Source: Neocallimastix lanati (nom. inval.) (Eukaryota; Neocallimastigomycota; Neocallimastigomycetes; Neocallimastigales; Neocallimastigaceae). From it: a stretch of DNA of 64,000 nt. The notes below the pieces were generated by a model. It was given only the letters and a program-made list of their open reading frames with translations. It made no database searches and had not been told where the DNA came from. A program made the position numbers and the translations under genes. Shown one piece after another: positions 13,821 to 27,526 of the stretch. Numbering within the stretch: the stretch's first letter is position 1; each line of letters opens with the position of its first letter. The stretch lies in the NCBI GenBank assembly GCA_016946835.1, contig JACVTC010000007.1, forward strand, positions 262,001 to 326,000, in the 5' to 3' direction.

Positions 13821-14404
13821 TAAAATTTTTATTTATTAATTGAAATTATAAAAAGAAATGTATTTTTATTAAAAGATATGGACAATACAATTTTTTCAAT
13901 TTAATATTAAATATTATAATTTTTTTTTAAAAAAAAATCAATTTCTTGAAATTTGAGATTGGTATAATTATATTTAATAATATATATAATTACATATAAT
14001 TAATATAGTATTTTTATATTAATTTAAAATATTAATAAAGTTTAATTAAAATTCATTATTAAATTAATTTTTCTTTTTATTATTAATTATAATTGTTCTA
14101 TTAAATTATGAATTTATTATTTAAAATAATAATAATATAATAAAAATAATAATAATAATAATGAAAAGTGTAATAATAAAGAAGTAGAAGTCTTCAATAA
14201 GTATAATTATAATTCTATTATATAAAACATTTTAAACTAAAATTAATATTATATATTGTTTATTAACAATATATAGACATTATTATTATAAATATCTTTG
14301 ACTATATAAAAAAGTATTTTTTAAAAAATTATTAATATAAAAATATAATCAAAATTATGACCATTTGATATGTTTATTGAACGATTTTATATACGCATTT
14401 TAAA

Positions 14405-14436
<32 letters not shown>

Positions 14437-15859
14437 CTTGGATTAATAAAAATATCAATTATTAAAACTGTAATTATATCTAGTAATAAGTATATTACTA
14501 AAAAAGAATAAAAAATTTTTTTTTCTTTCTGTATTTTATATAAAAGATATAATAATTATTATTAATAATAATTTAAATTGTATATAAAGACATTAAAATT
14601 CCAGTCTTATAAAATTTCTAATTAATGAAACAATAATTACTATATACTTTATTTAATAAATTTAAATATATTTATTTTAATATGTATAAATTGGTGGGAA
14701 TTTATTTTTTTTAAAGAGAATACTAATATATTGATTATTTATATATCTATAAGAAGAATTAAAGAAAGATATAAAAAATATATAAAAGTAAAAACAAATT
14801 CTAATAGATTTTTTATTTTTAGTATAAATCAAATATTAAATATCATTTAATAATTATTTTATTTCAACCTATTATATAGTTTGTAATATCAAAGTTATAA
14901 ATATAATTCAAATTTGTAAATTAAATTAGTTTTTTTCAGTATTTAACATAATTTATTTTATTGAAAATAGCTTTCATGTAGTATATAAGATGTAACTTAC
15001 AAGAAATAATACTATCATGATGCCGTCTTCAAAAAATTTTCATACATGTTATTTTAATTTCAATATTTAATATTATCAATAATATTTGCAATTATAAATA
15101 AAATTAATGCTCTTAATAAAATATTAAGTCCAATAATGATAAAATAATTAAATGATAATATTAAATAAAACGTTACTAATAGTTAACACTAGTTCTATAT
15201 ACTAGTAATTAATAATATTAATAATAACAAAAATAAAGTAAATTCTATTATTATTTTTTTTTTTATTCTTTTTCGTTGTTGCATAATCTTTTTTTTTTTT
15301 TTTTTGTATATAAATTTATATATTCCAAATTAAATTTGATAAATAATAATATAATAATAAAATAAAGATGTAAATTTGGGGAGAGTTGCATTTCGTTAAA
15401 TATAGTATTGATTTAAATGAATGAATAAATAAATAAATAAAAAATAAAAAAATGTTTTTTAAGACTTTTTTTATAATATTTATATAATAATCAATTATAA
15501 AAATATATTTTAATATTTTGTAAAATAGTAATAATTATTTATAATATTTCATTACAAAGATATATTTAATTATAAAGATATATTTTAATATTAAAAATAT
15601 TAAAATAATTTACAATTATAACATTGTATTTTTATATTTTGTAAAAAATAATATGACAATAACAATATTTTAATTATAAAAATATATTTTGATGTTCTTA
15701 AGCTAACCTAATCTAATAAAGATTAAAAATAATAATTTAACTCTTTATAAATTATTAATTATATACGATAGAATTCATTTGGTCAATTTTCTGTTATTTC
15801 ATAATAATTTATTACTAATTAATAATTTTATTATTTAAATCATTTAGGCATTTCAACCA
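13331..15859. other. Intergenic AT-rich DNA, 2.5 kb
   Basis: No coding segment is visible on either strand. It holds T and A runs (13790-13820, 15255-15305), TA repeats (about 14405-14430) and simple AT-rich sequence. A somewhat GC-richer scrap at 15370-15400 (GGGGAGAGTTGCATTTCG) is reminiscent of the GGGGGAATGGCAGTTCG segment at 53160 and may be old LTR debris, but the match is too short to claim. Confidence 0.65.
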
Positions 15860-16157
15860 TAATTCAATGAAATTATTTCTAATACTTTTCCTTTTTTTTT
15901 AATAGAGTTTTCATATTTCTGTAATATTTAACTAAAGCCTTGATTTCCTCAATCTATATATATATATATTTTTTTTTTTTCAAAATTCCAGAAGTTCTCC
16001 TATCGTAGTCAATGTAATATTTGGATTCTTCTTCTATCAATTCTGATAATAATTGAAAAAAAGTTGATTTTTTTGCAAATAATTTTTTTAAGCTTTTATT
16101 AAAAGATTTTCTAATATACTCAATATTATTCATAATAATTCCATTTTTCAATTTCAT
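15860..16157 (-). pseudogene. Unrecognised coding fragment
   Basis: A minus-strand open segment starts at 16157 and runs about 60 residues, including LLSELIEEESKYYIDYDRR, before entering an A/TA tract. Beyond the tract, protein-like sequence resumes (IEEIKALVKYYRNMKTL) and then meets stops. Its composition is richer in Glu, Asp and Arg than random AT-rich DNA would give, so it probably derives from a real gene or a transposon ORF. I cannot name the family. It is flanked by other relics. Confidence 0.35.
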
Positions 16158-16571
16158 AGCTAAATAAATAGGTTTTTTTTTTAAAAATATTCTAAAAATT
16201 CCAAAAATTGAACATAATTATGTTCTTGGTACTCACTTTTTATTTTACTAAAAATATCATATATATATAGGGTTAATAAAAAGAAAATTCGAAATATTTT
16301 GGTAATAAATATATAAATCTTTTTATTTTTTATTTTAATGATTAAATTTGATGATATATATTTTTAATTATATATATTTTAAATTAAGATTAATTATCCA
16401 AATCTTATTTTTTAATTCTTTTATATTTTAAATTATTCCTTTTTTTAGTGTAACTGATTAATATAAATAATTAATTTATTTTATTTTTTAATATATTATT
16501 AAGTACAAAAATTTTTATAATTTTAATTCATTTATATTTATTTTCATATTTAATAACTATTAATAAAATTA
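16158..16571. other. Intergenic AT-rich DNA
   Basis: Nothing is recognisable here. It should contain the 5' end of the copia element that follows, but I see no LTR, primer-binding site or direct repeat. Confidence 0.6.
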
Positions 16572-18760
16572 CCAAATAATAACGAAGAAAATTTATATGA
16601 ATTTATGTTTAATACATTGGATGACGAAACTAAATATAGTTTACCAGATCATAACTTTGAAAACAATCCAAGAAAACTATTAGATAAAATTTATGAAATT
16701 AAAAGTGAAAGAATTGAAGAAGATATAAGAATAAATAAAAGAAAATTAACAGAAATGAAATTTAATTATAAAGATAAGATTGATTGAAAATCATCTGAGC
16801 AATATTGGTACAATTATTAGTAAACTTGAAGAATATGGTGTAAAATACACGGAATATGAACAAACAAAAATCATTATTAATACTTTACCTATGGATATTA
16901 AGAACGATATTAGAAATGATATATATAAGAACAAAAGAAAACTTTTAGATAGTAGTATGTTAATTATTAAAATTATTAAAGATAAACAAAAAGAATATTA
17001 TGAAAATAAAAATAAGGATAATGTATTTTTATTAGATAATAATAATAATGTAACTAATAAAATTAATAATAATATTAATAAAGATAATTTTGAAAATTAT
17101 AAGGATTATATAAATGTGTATTTAAATTATAATTTGTGTTTATTTTTGAATAAAAATGAAATGAAAGAAATTGAAATTGAAAATAAAAAATTAAGTAATA
17201 ATAATAATATTTTGTGGGTAGTAGATTCTGGAGCTACTAAATCAATTGTAGTTAATAAAAATATATTAACTTATATTAGAAAAGGTTTTCACAAAATTAA
17301 TTTAGCAGATAATACGAAAATAATTACTGAATTAATTGGTGATTATGTTGGATACATTAATAATATGAAAGTTATTTTCAAAGATGTTATAGTTTGTCCA
17401 GATATTTCTTATAATGTGATGTCAGTTAATGATATAATTAACAATAATTTGAATGTGAACTTCAGTAAAAGTGAGTTAAATAATAATATAATAAATATTT
17501 TTAATAACGAATCCAAAAATCTTAAAATGGAATCAAAGGAAAATGGAAATTTATTTTTTATTAAAACTACTTTTTATGATCCAAATTTAAAGTCAATAGA
17601 TAAAAATACTAATAAAGAATCAGTAAATATTATTAAAGATGAAATTGATACTGTAAGTGAAATTAATTATTGTCATAATGACTTAGAAAAGAAAATTATT
17701 CATTATAGATTTGGACATCCTGGAAATTATAAACAAAAGCCATTAGAGAAAATGATAAAACCTATAAAAAGATTATGTATATCTTGTTATGAAGGGAAAG
17801 GAACAAAAAGTCCAAACTATGAAAACAATAATAGAGCAGAAAAACCTTTTCAATTAATTCATATGGACTTAATGGGACCTATAAATGTCGAATCTAGAAA
17901 TGATAATAAATATATTCTTGTTATTGTAGATGATTTTTCTAGATATTTATGGACATTTTATTTAAAAAATAAGAGTGAAACATGAAAAAAATATAGAGAA
18001 TTTATTATAAACATTAAAAAACATTATAACGAAGAAATTTATAGTGCTAATTCAGATAACGGTACAGAATTTACAAATAAAAACTTCGAAATTATTAATA
18101 AGATAGAAGGAATAAATCATATATATTCAATACCATATATTCCACAGATGAACGGAAGGGTTGAGAGAGTAAATAGATAGTTAATGCAAATTACTAGATG
18201 CTTATTATTTTCGAGTAAACTAAATCTTTACTTTTGGGAAGATGCTATGTCATATGCGACACTTTTGAGTAATATACAAATACATACTACTACTAAAGAA
18301 ATTCCATATAATTTAATAAATAAGAAAGAATATAATATTAATAAAATTAGAATATGGGGATGTAAAACTAAATTTTTAAAACTAAATGACACTATATTAA
18401 ATAAACTAGATACCAGGACTACAGATGGATACTTCATTGGTATGGACAAAAATAATTTTGGATATAAAATAATCACAAAAGATGGATACGTAACAATTAG
18501 AAAAGATGCTTATTTCCAAGAAGAAGATATAATAAATAACAATAATGAATCAATAGATAATATATCATTTTAGGACGATATTGAAAGTAGTAATAAAGAA
18601 TATGATAATAATGAAAACTTAAATAGTAATAATATAAAAATTATAGATGATAATAATGATACAAATAACTTAGAAGATTTTGATAATAATAATAACAGTA
18701 ATGAATATGATTTTAGTGGAAAAAAAACCAGTATTTAATTACAAAAAACATAAATTGAAT
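16572..18760 (+). mobile_element. Ty1/copia retrotransposon relic: gag, protease and integrase
   Basis: The reading order is gag, aspartic protease and integrase. The gag-like part (16572-17050) has one frameshift near 16785. The protease has VVDSGATKS (about 17216-17240). The integrase has a zinc knuckle (HYRFGHPGN...LCISCYEGK, 17700-17800) and a core with D (HMDLMGP, 17860), D (SDNGTEF, 18050) and E (QMNGRVERVNR, 18150), followed by the conserved GYFIGMDKNN block (18425). In-frame stops at 17983 (TGA where Trp is usual), 18178 and 18571 inactivate it. An Asn/Asp-rich linker ends at about 18760. Reverse transcriptase, RNase H and LTRs are missing, so it is truncated. Its GYFIG-type block differs from the copia relics at 51 and 61 kb, so it belongs to another lineage. 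Confidence 0.88.
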
Positions 18761-19506
18761 ATTTTAGATACTCAAGGAGAATTAATTAATGATAACTTAT
18801 TATTATTTTCATCGTAAAACATTTTAAAAAAAGAAACATTAAATAATCCTAATCTTTAAAGTATATTTAAAATTCAATGAATATTAAGGTTCTAATTAGT
18901 TTAATTGTTATAAAAATTATTTATATATTAAAACATAAATATATTAATATATATATGTTTCAGAAAAATTAATAATAAATTTAAAATTGTGACTGATATT
19001 AATAAAATATATGAAATCACTCTATGGCATAAAACTATAAAAAATATTAGTTTGTATTATTTTTTATATTATTTATATAATTATATTGAATAACTTTTTA
19101 TTAAATTATTATCAATATATTATAACATTTTTAATTATATAATTGTAATAAAATTAATATTTCTTCATAACTTTATAATTAGTAATTATTATATGAGAGA
19201 ATTATAATTATTATTGGAATGAAATTAATGAGTAGTTTAAGAATTTAAGTTTTATAAAAACTAAAAGTATTGTAAAACAACTAAGAAGTATTATTAACAA
19301 AATATAAATTAAATAAAATTTCTCCCAAAAGTAATTTTTGAGAAGATTCTATCAATATTTCCCAAAAGTAATTTTTGAAAAGGATCTATCAATATTTCCC
19401 AAAAGTAATTTTTGAAAAGGATCTATCAATTTTTCAATATTTATTGAAATAATAATTACTAAAATATATCTAACTAGATTCATAGATATACTATTTGTTA
19501 TAATCA

Positions 19507-19552
<46 letters not shown>

Positions 19553-20239
19553 TAACTCTTATACATAGTTTATTTATTATTAAGAATTTCATATTATTAA
19601 GTATTATTTATATTTTTAATTTTAAATATTTTATTTATTTTTTTGATATTCGATATATTTAAAAAAGTGTCTTAAATATTTTAATTCTTTATTTGTTGTT
19701 TGATATATTTAAAAAAAGTGTATTAAATATTTTATTTATATTTATTTATTTGATATTTGATATAACAAAAATTAAATCTATTAATATAATACAAATTACA
19801 AATTATATTAAAAATAATTTCTATACATTAATAAATTTGCAAAAAATTGTTTATATATATACGAAATTTTTTTTATTGAATGAAAAATATTACTTACATG
19901 AAAAACAATATAAATAATATATATATATATTTAAATATATTAAAGATAAATAAAAAAAATATGATATTTTACAATGAATAATTGTCTTTATTTTATGTAA
20001 AATGTTCAAATATAATTATTTTTTACCATTTTCCTTTTTTGTTTAATTTTATTTTTTTACTTTATTATTTATTTATTTATTTTTTTAAATTTAGTATATA
20101 TTCATTAATTAATTTTTTATTATTAATAACATTCATTTCACTGTATTATTCACGTATTTAGCTGGTTTGAGTGGAACATTTAATGAGATAAAATTAAAAA
20201 TGGTTGACTATTTTGTAACTATGCCATTTTCTTATGTTG
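18761..20239. other. Intergenic AT-rich DNA
   Basis: No gene is supported. It holds a 37-bp tandem repeat (19321-19432), a T run (19511-19544) and a short low-complexity open frame at 19693-19917 with Ile/Leu/Lys-only content. The last part (20160-20240) may already belong to the following pseudogene. Confidence 0.65.
19321..19432. repeat. 37-bp tandem repeat, three copies
   Basis: Three adjacent units of TTCCCAAAAGTAATTTTTGA plus a GGATCTATCAATA tail begin at about 19321, 19359 and 19396. Units 2 and 3 are nearly identical and unit 1 differs by a few bases. They are slightly GC-richer than the surroundings and not coding. Confidence 0.9.
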
Positions 20240-21400
20240 AAAAATTAATTTAAATTGTTCAAAATGATATGATGCAAAAGGAATTGATTTACCATCTGTT
20301 CAAACTTCCTTAGCTTGATAATCCATGAAAGGTGAATTTAAGGAATCATATACTTACTTTAAAGCCTTCTCGGGTAAAACAAATATTCAATCTATCTAAA
20401 AAGGAATTTTCTACGTTTTTTCAATTCAAAAATAAAGAAAAGAATAAATGTTTTAATTTTTGAACCAAATACAGTTGAAAGCTGTATTAATGCTAATGAT
20501 GATTACTAAGATATATCTGTTTTTAGAAGTATTGTTAGTGAAGTAAATTCTTACAAAAACGTTAAAGAACTTGAAAAATTATTGATATTGATGTCTCCCT
20601 TAAATATCTTGCTATGGAATGGTTACTTGGTTCTTTTGATCGTTTCTTAGTTAAAGGTCACAATCGACTCTTATAAAAAGGAAAATGATGGTAAGTGGAT
20701 TATTATTTATTACAATTATGATAATTCATTTGATAAAAGTTTATATGCTGGTTTATTGTTAAATAAAGATCCTAATCAAGATGGAAGTGGAACTAGAGGA
20801 AATCAACCAATTCAATGTTGTTTTTTTGATTGGAAATATTATATACAAATAATTAATATTATAGTTTACAAAAATAAAGATCAATTTAAAAAAATTGTTA
20901 GTGAAGTATTAATAACTTCTTTTAATCCAAAAATTTCAATTTCAAATGTTAATTAATTAAAAAAATATCTTATACCTTATGTTAAAGAATAGAGTACATC
21001 AGGAATAGATGGAGAACTTTCAGGTATAATTAATAAAAAGAGTAGAAGAGTTTAAAAAAGATATTGAAAATACCATAATAATAAATACTAAATTTGATGT
21101 AGATTGCGAAGATTATGATTTTCGTAAACAAGAACTTTTAAACGAAGCTTCTGTATATGTTACAGAGGGTTATAATTATCCAGGAAATAATAAATAGAGG
21201 AAACAAAAATTATTAACAACAAATACTATTATTAATATTTCTTCTTCAATTACTTCGACTGTTACCAGATCAAAGCCAACTACTATTAAAATTATCAAAC
21301 AAAAAACTTTTGTTAGCAAAAAAAAAAAAAAAAAATATAGAGCAAAAAAACATATTATAAAAGCATATTATAAAAAAATCTTCATTTTATTTATAGGTTA
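20240..21400 (+). pseudogene. CotH-kinase-type protein, broken
   Basis: Fragments in shifting plus-strand frames follow the gut-fungal CotH (spore-coat kinase-like) protein plan. GIDLPSVQTS lies near 20280. FNFEPNTVESCINAND and VKELEKIIDIDVSLK are next to the best block, AMEWLLGSFDRFLVKGHN (about 20610-20660). This is followed by KKENDGKWIIIYYNYDNSFD (20680-20740), then FKKIVSEVLITSFNP (20890-20930) and a C-terminal ELSGIINKK-like stretch (21020). Several stops and at least three frameshifts make it non-functional. In this phylum CotH proteins are often linked to cellulosome dockerins; no dockerin is seen here. An A run and Ser/Thr-rich tail end the relic. Confidence 0.65.
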
Positions 21401-22840
<1,440 letters not shown>

Positions 22841-25800
22841 ATGGATATAAATATAAATTTTAATGAAAAACTTAATCAGGAAAATGAACAGGATTTAAAT
22901 TCAATTCAAGATATTGATGAAGATTTTAGTGAAGTTGATAGTGATGAAAATGATTTAAAGTCAACAATTGTATATTTAATTTTATCTTTTTCAGAAGATT
23001 ATGTATTTCATAGAAAACATATAGAAGTATTTTCAGATAATAAGATTAAACAAAAAATTAAAAGAATAAAAAGTAACAATCAAATTGAAGGTATAAAAAT
23101 ATATTTTTTTAAAATTAAATTATATTTAAAAGAAGATGAGGGTGAAGTAACATTTAATATTAGATTAAATTATTTTGGGAAATCATTAATATCAACATCT
23201 GAATTTAATGTTAAAAAATATCAACAACTATTTATTTATAATGAAAAATATAAATATGAATATTGGTACGTTGCAAAGGAAAAACGAATAGATGATTTTG
23301 TTAATAATAAATATAAACTATCAAATTTTCAAAAATTTTTAATTTTTAAAAATTATTTACCCATAAATCAAATACCTTTCTTATTATTAGAAACAACAGA
23401 AGTGATTAGTAAATCAAAAATATTTGATTTTGAATTTGTATTAAATTATTTTATAACTTTAACGGATAAGCAAGAAAATTTTTCAGAATTGTCATGGGGT
23501 TTTAAAGATATGTTTAAGTCAGTTTTATTAAATTTAAAAAATAAGAAAAAAATTATGATTAGAAAATATAATAATAAAGAATATAGAAAGGTTATAAATA
23601 TTATAGAAAATTATGATATAGGTATTGGGGATAAAGAATTTTTATTATATTATTATCTTTTTATTTTGTTGTATTACCAATATCATGGTCCAGATAAATT
23701 TAATGATATTTTTAATCAAATTCCATTAAAATCTAGGGCAATAAAGTTTGTGTTGCAACATAAAATAAATTTTTCAAATATTAATTCTTCTAATCTTCAA
23801 TGCATTTTTGAAAAAGTAAATAGAAATAAAATTTCTTTTGATAATATTTTATCATTATCAACAGATTATAATGAAAGTATTAAATTTATTTGCAGGAATA
23901 AAGAGTATGTTTTGTCAGGAAAAAAAGAAATATTGTTCAATGAACTTCCTTCTCCTAACGAGAATATTGACATTGAAATATTAATTCAATACATTGAAAT
24001 ATTAAGGGAGATTAAAGTTGATAAAACCTATTTCTTCAAGCAATTTTCTCAATTAATCAGAAAATTAAATATGAAAAGTTATATAAAGTTAATTTCATTA
24101 AAAAAAATTACAGAAACTTATAAAGATATTCAATTTACAAATTCTATACTTAAAGAATTAAGACTATCTATTCATAATACTGGTAAATATTTTATTGAAA
24201 ATAATAAACTTGAAAATAAAGATATTATAACATTTATTCAAGAGGACTCAAAATTTTTTCCAAAGGATTATGAAATTCAAGATGATTTGGCTTTATTAAT
24301 AGGTTATATAGATATGGATAAAGTTGATAATGATTTCTGTGATTTGTTCAATAAAAATCATTTTAACTATGAAAAATTATATAAAAGTAATTATTTACTC
24401 TTTTTGGATTCATTGACATTATGTATTAAAAATTTTAAACATTTTTATATACTATATTTTCTTTTTGATATTTTTGCTAATCCTCATCCAGGAAACTATA
24501 CAATTGAAGCATTAATTAAATCTTTAATGAATAACTCTTTGGATCGCAAGGAATTAACAATTTCGGACTTAAGTCAAATCATAGGTTTATTATATAAATT
24601 AATTTCAGATAATAATAATATTTATTTAACAGAATTAATTGAAGCCACTTATTTAAATTTTTCCGAAAAAGAAGTTGACATTATTTTTATACATATATTA
24701 AATCAATATGGGAAGGAATTGAATTATTATATCATTGATGAGTTAATTCAAACAATAAAAAACATTTCTAATGAGGATGTCATTTCCTATTTAAACCAAT
24801 TTGAAAATAAGGAAATAAAAATAAGTTTTTTGAAAAAATTAAATGATCGGGTAGTAAGAGAAGATGAAGTAATTAATGAAGAAATATCAGATAATTTAAA
24901 ATTATTTATTCAACTCTTTTATATGGGTTATTTTAATGAAGATGAAGAGAATTATAAGCATATAACTTATATTAAAAATACTCAAAAGGTCATGTATCAA
25001 TTAATAGAAAAATTAGGAAATTTTAATTTTTCGATGAAATATCTTACTATTTTGTATCGATTAAACAATATAAAAATAGATGAGGAAAAAACTATGTTAA
25101 TGTATCGTTGTTTTATTATGTCTTTTGGTAATCAATTCTTAATGAATAAACTCTATGAGGTTTTAGTTGATAAAATATATATGTGCTTTGATATATTTGG
25201 AAAAATTGAAGAAATTATTCAAATTTTTTCATATTATTTTGCAGATGAATGGGATAATATTATTCAATACTATAGAAATGTAAGAAAAAAAATAATAGAT
25301 TTACCGATTAATCAATTTCCAGATACAAAGCAAATAAAATATTTTGATAAATTCTATGCAGAAGCTCATGAAATTAATCAAATGAAGGATTCAAAGTTTT
25401 TTCTTGAAATATATCATAAAGTTAAAATTGAAGATGAATTGAATGAATATAAATCCAATGAAATAGAAGAAAAGATTCAGAATGAAGAATTAAATCAAAA
25501 TGAAAATAAAAATAAAAATAGTACTCAGTTTTTTAAAGCAAAAGATAAATTTTTAAATTTGAAAAATTTATTTAATATCAATACTGAAAAATTTTTGGAT
25601 TTAAAGCTGCTTGAAGAACTGATTTCTACTATGAGTAATGAAGAGATGGTACAAGAAGTAAATTTTTTAAAAAAGATTTTTAATGTTTCTGAGGAGTCTT
25701 CATTAAATCATATTTTTAAAAAATTATCACTTTTAAAAGATAGAAAAGAAACTATTGATTTTCTACATAAAATTATTTTACTTTTTAAAAATTTTAAAAT

Positions 25801-27495
25801 AAAATACGATAGAATTCAAAAACGGTTTGAAAATGCAATAGAACAACTTGAAAATAATCCAACATTAAATCAATTAACTAGAATTGATAATATTTTAAAA
25901 AGACTTAATTTAAATATATTAAGTTCTGATTCAAAAGATGCCCAAGCAGTTATTCATCAAATGTTTATTAAGCCTGAATTAATGAATTTTATTTTAGATA
26001 AAACAATAAATGATATTCATCAAATGGGTGAATTTATAGATGAATCTGAAGATGTTTTTATTGTTTTATCTGATATAGATCAATTGGAATCGTGTAAATC
26101 ATTTACTCAAGAATTAAAGAAAAGATGTAATCAAGAGGAGGAGAATGAAGTCAAGTTTCTAAATCAATTTATTGATTTGATTCAAACTTCAGATTTCAAA
26201 GATATAGGTATAAAATTCGAGAACTCTTCAGGAAAATATAATGATTTTTATGATTTATATACTTACCATCTGAATTCGAATGAATTAAATAAAGTTCATA
26301 TAAAGAGAATTTATCAATCAAGTAAGTTCGAGATAAATTTTGTCTACCCAGAATATAAATGTATAGTTTATTATATGAATAACAAAAAATTAATTACAAA
26401 GGAATTTGATGAAGTCTTAGATTTAAGAGATATTGCTTTATTAAGAAAAAAAGAACAAAGAATAGAGAGAAGTAAAGAAGGGATGGAAGAAAATTATATT
26501 AAAATAAGTGAAGATTTTGCTGAAATTATTACCGATATCCAAGAAATTTTAAGTCTTTTAGAATGTGTCACATTTAAAGGTTATTACAAGGAATTAAATT
26601 ATACAATCGAATTATTACATGGTAAAGCCTATTGTTATGAGAAAGATTCTTCATTAATAAATAATACTAGTAATAATGATTATTATAAAAAATCACTAAA
26701 AGAAATTATTTTTGAACTAAAAAATATTAAAGAATTGCAAGATAATCATGTACAATCTATTTATATTTCAAATCCAATAACTAGACTAATCTATGGAAGG
26801 CAATTTAATTATTTATATGAAAAAATTGGTTCGAATGCTAATCAAAATTCCATCAATAATCCATCCTATGCATTTATTATAAATAATGTTTTTATTAATA
26901 TATTAAAATATGTCACTAATAATAATTATAAGTTTTCCAAGAAAATAATTGTTAGATATAATGGGGAGATTTCGTTATTGAAAAAAATGTATATAGATGT
27001 TAGTTTTTATTTATCTGAATTATACTCTATTAATACTCTAAGTTTAAAAGAAATTTATATAAATGCACATTTATTAGATGAAACAAAAACTGGAATATAT
27101 AGTCATATCTGTCCATTAAAAGATATAGAAAAAAATACCATATATTGTTCATTAAATTTAACTGGAAATTTTCCTATTGCTCAAACAGTTTTATATTGTA
27201 ATAGGGACACTTCAGAAGAAGAAATAATTTCTTTTATATATAGATGCATTTTATGTAAGGATTCAGTCCTTTTTATTTTAATTAAACCAGATTATTTGAG
27301 TATTCAAAGAAAAAATTTATTAATTGAATTATTAAAGAAACTTTATTCACCTTATCCTCGTCAAATGCAATCCAATCTACTTATTGTATATTCTAATGAA
27401 AATAAAATGAAAGAAATAGCCATAGAGATTGAAAAATTACCATACCATAAATATTTTGATTATAAAATTGAAGATACTGTAGATGACAATAATAA

Positions 27496-27526
<31 letters not shown>

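Noticed and set aside
17983-17985. TGA read as Trp in the copia frame as a sign of a variant genetic code
   Set aside because: The same element also has TAG stops and a frameshift, and the long intact genes end at normal stops without internal TGA, so simple decay explains it.
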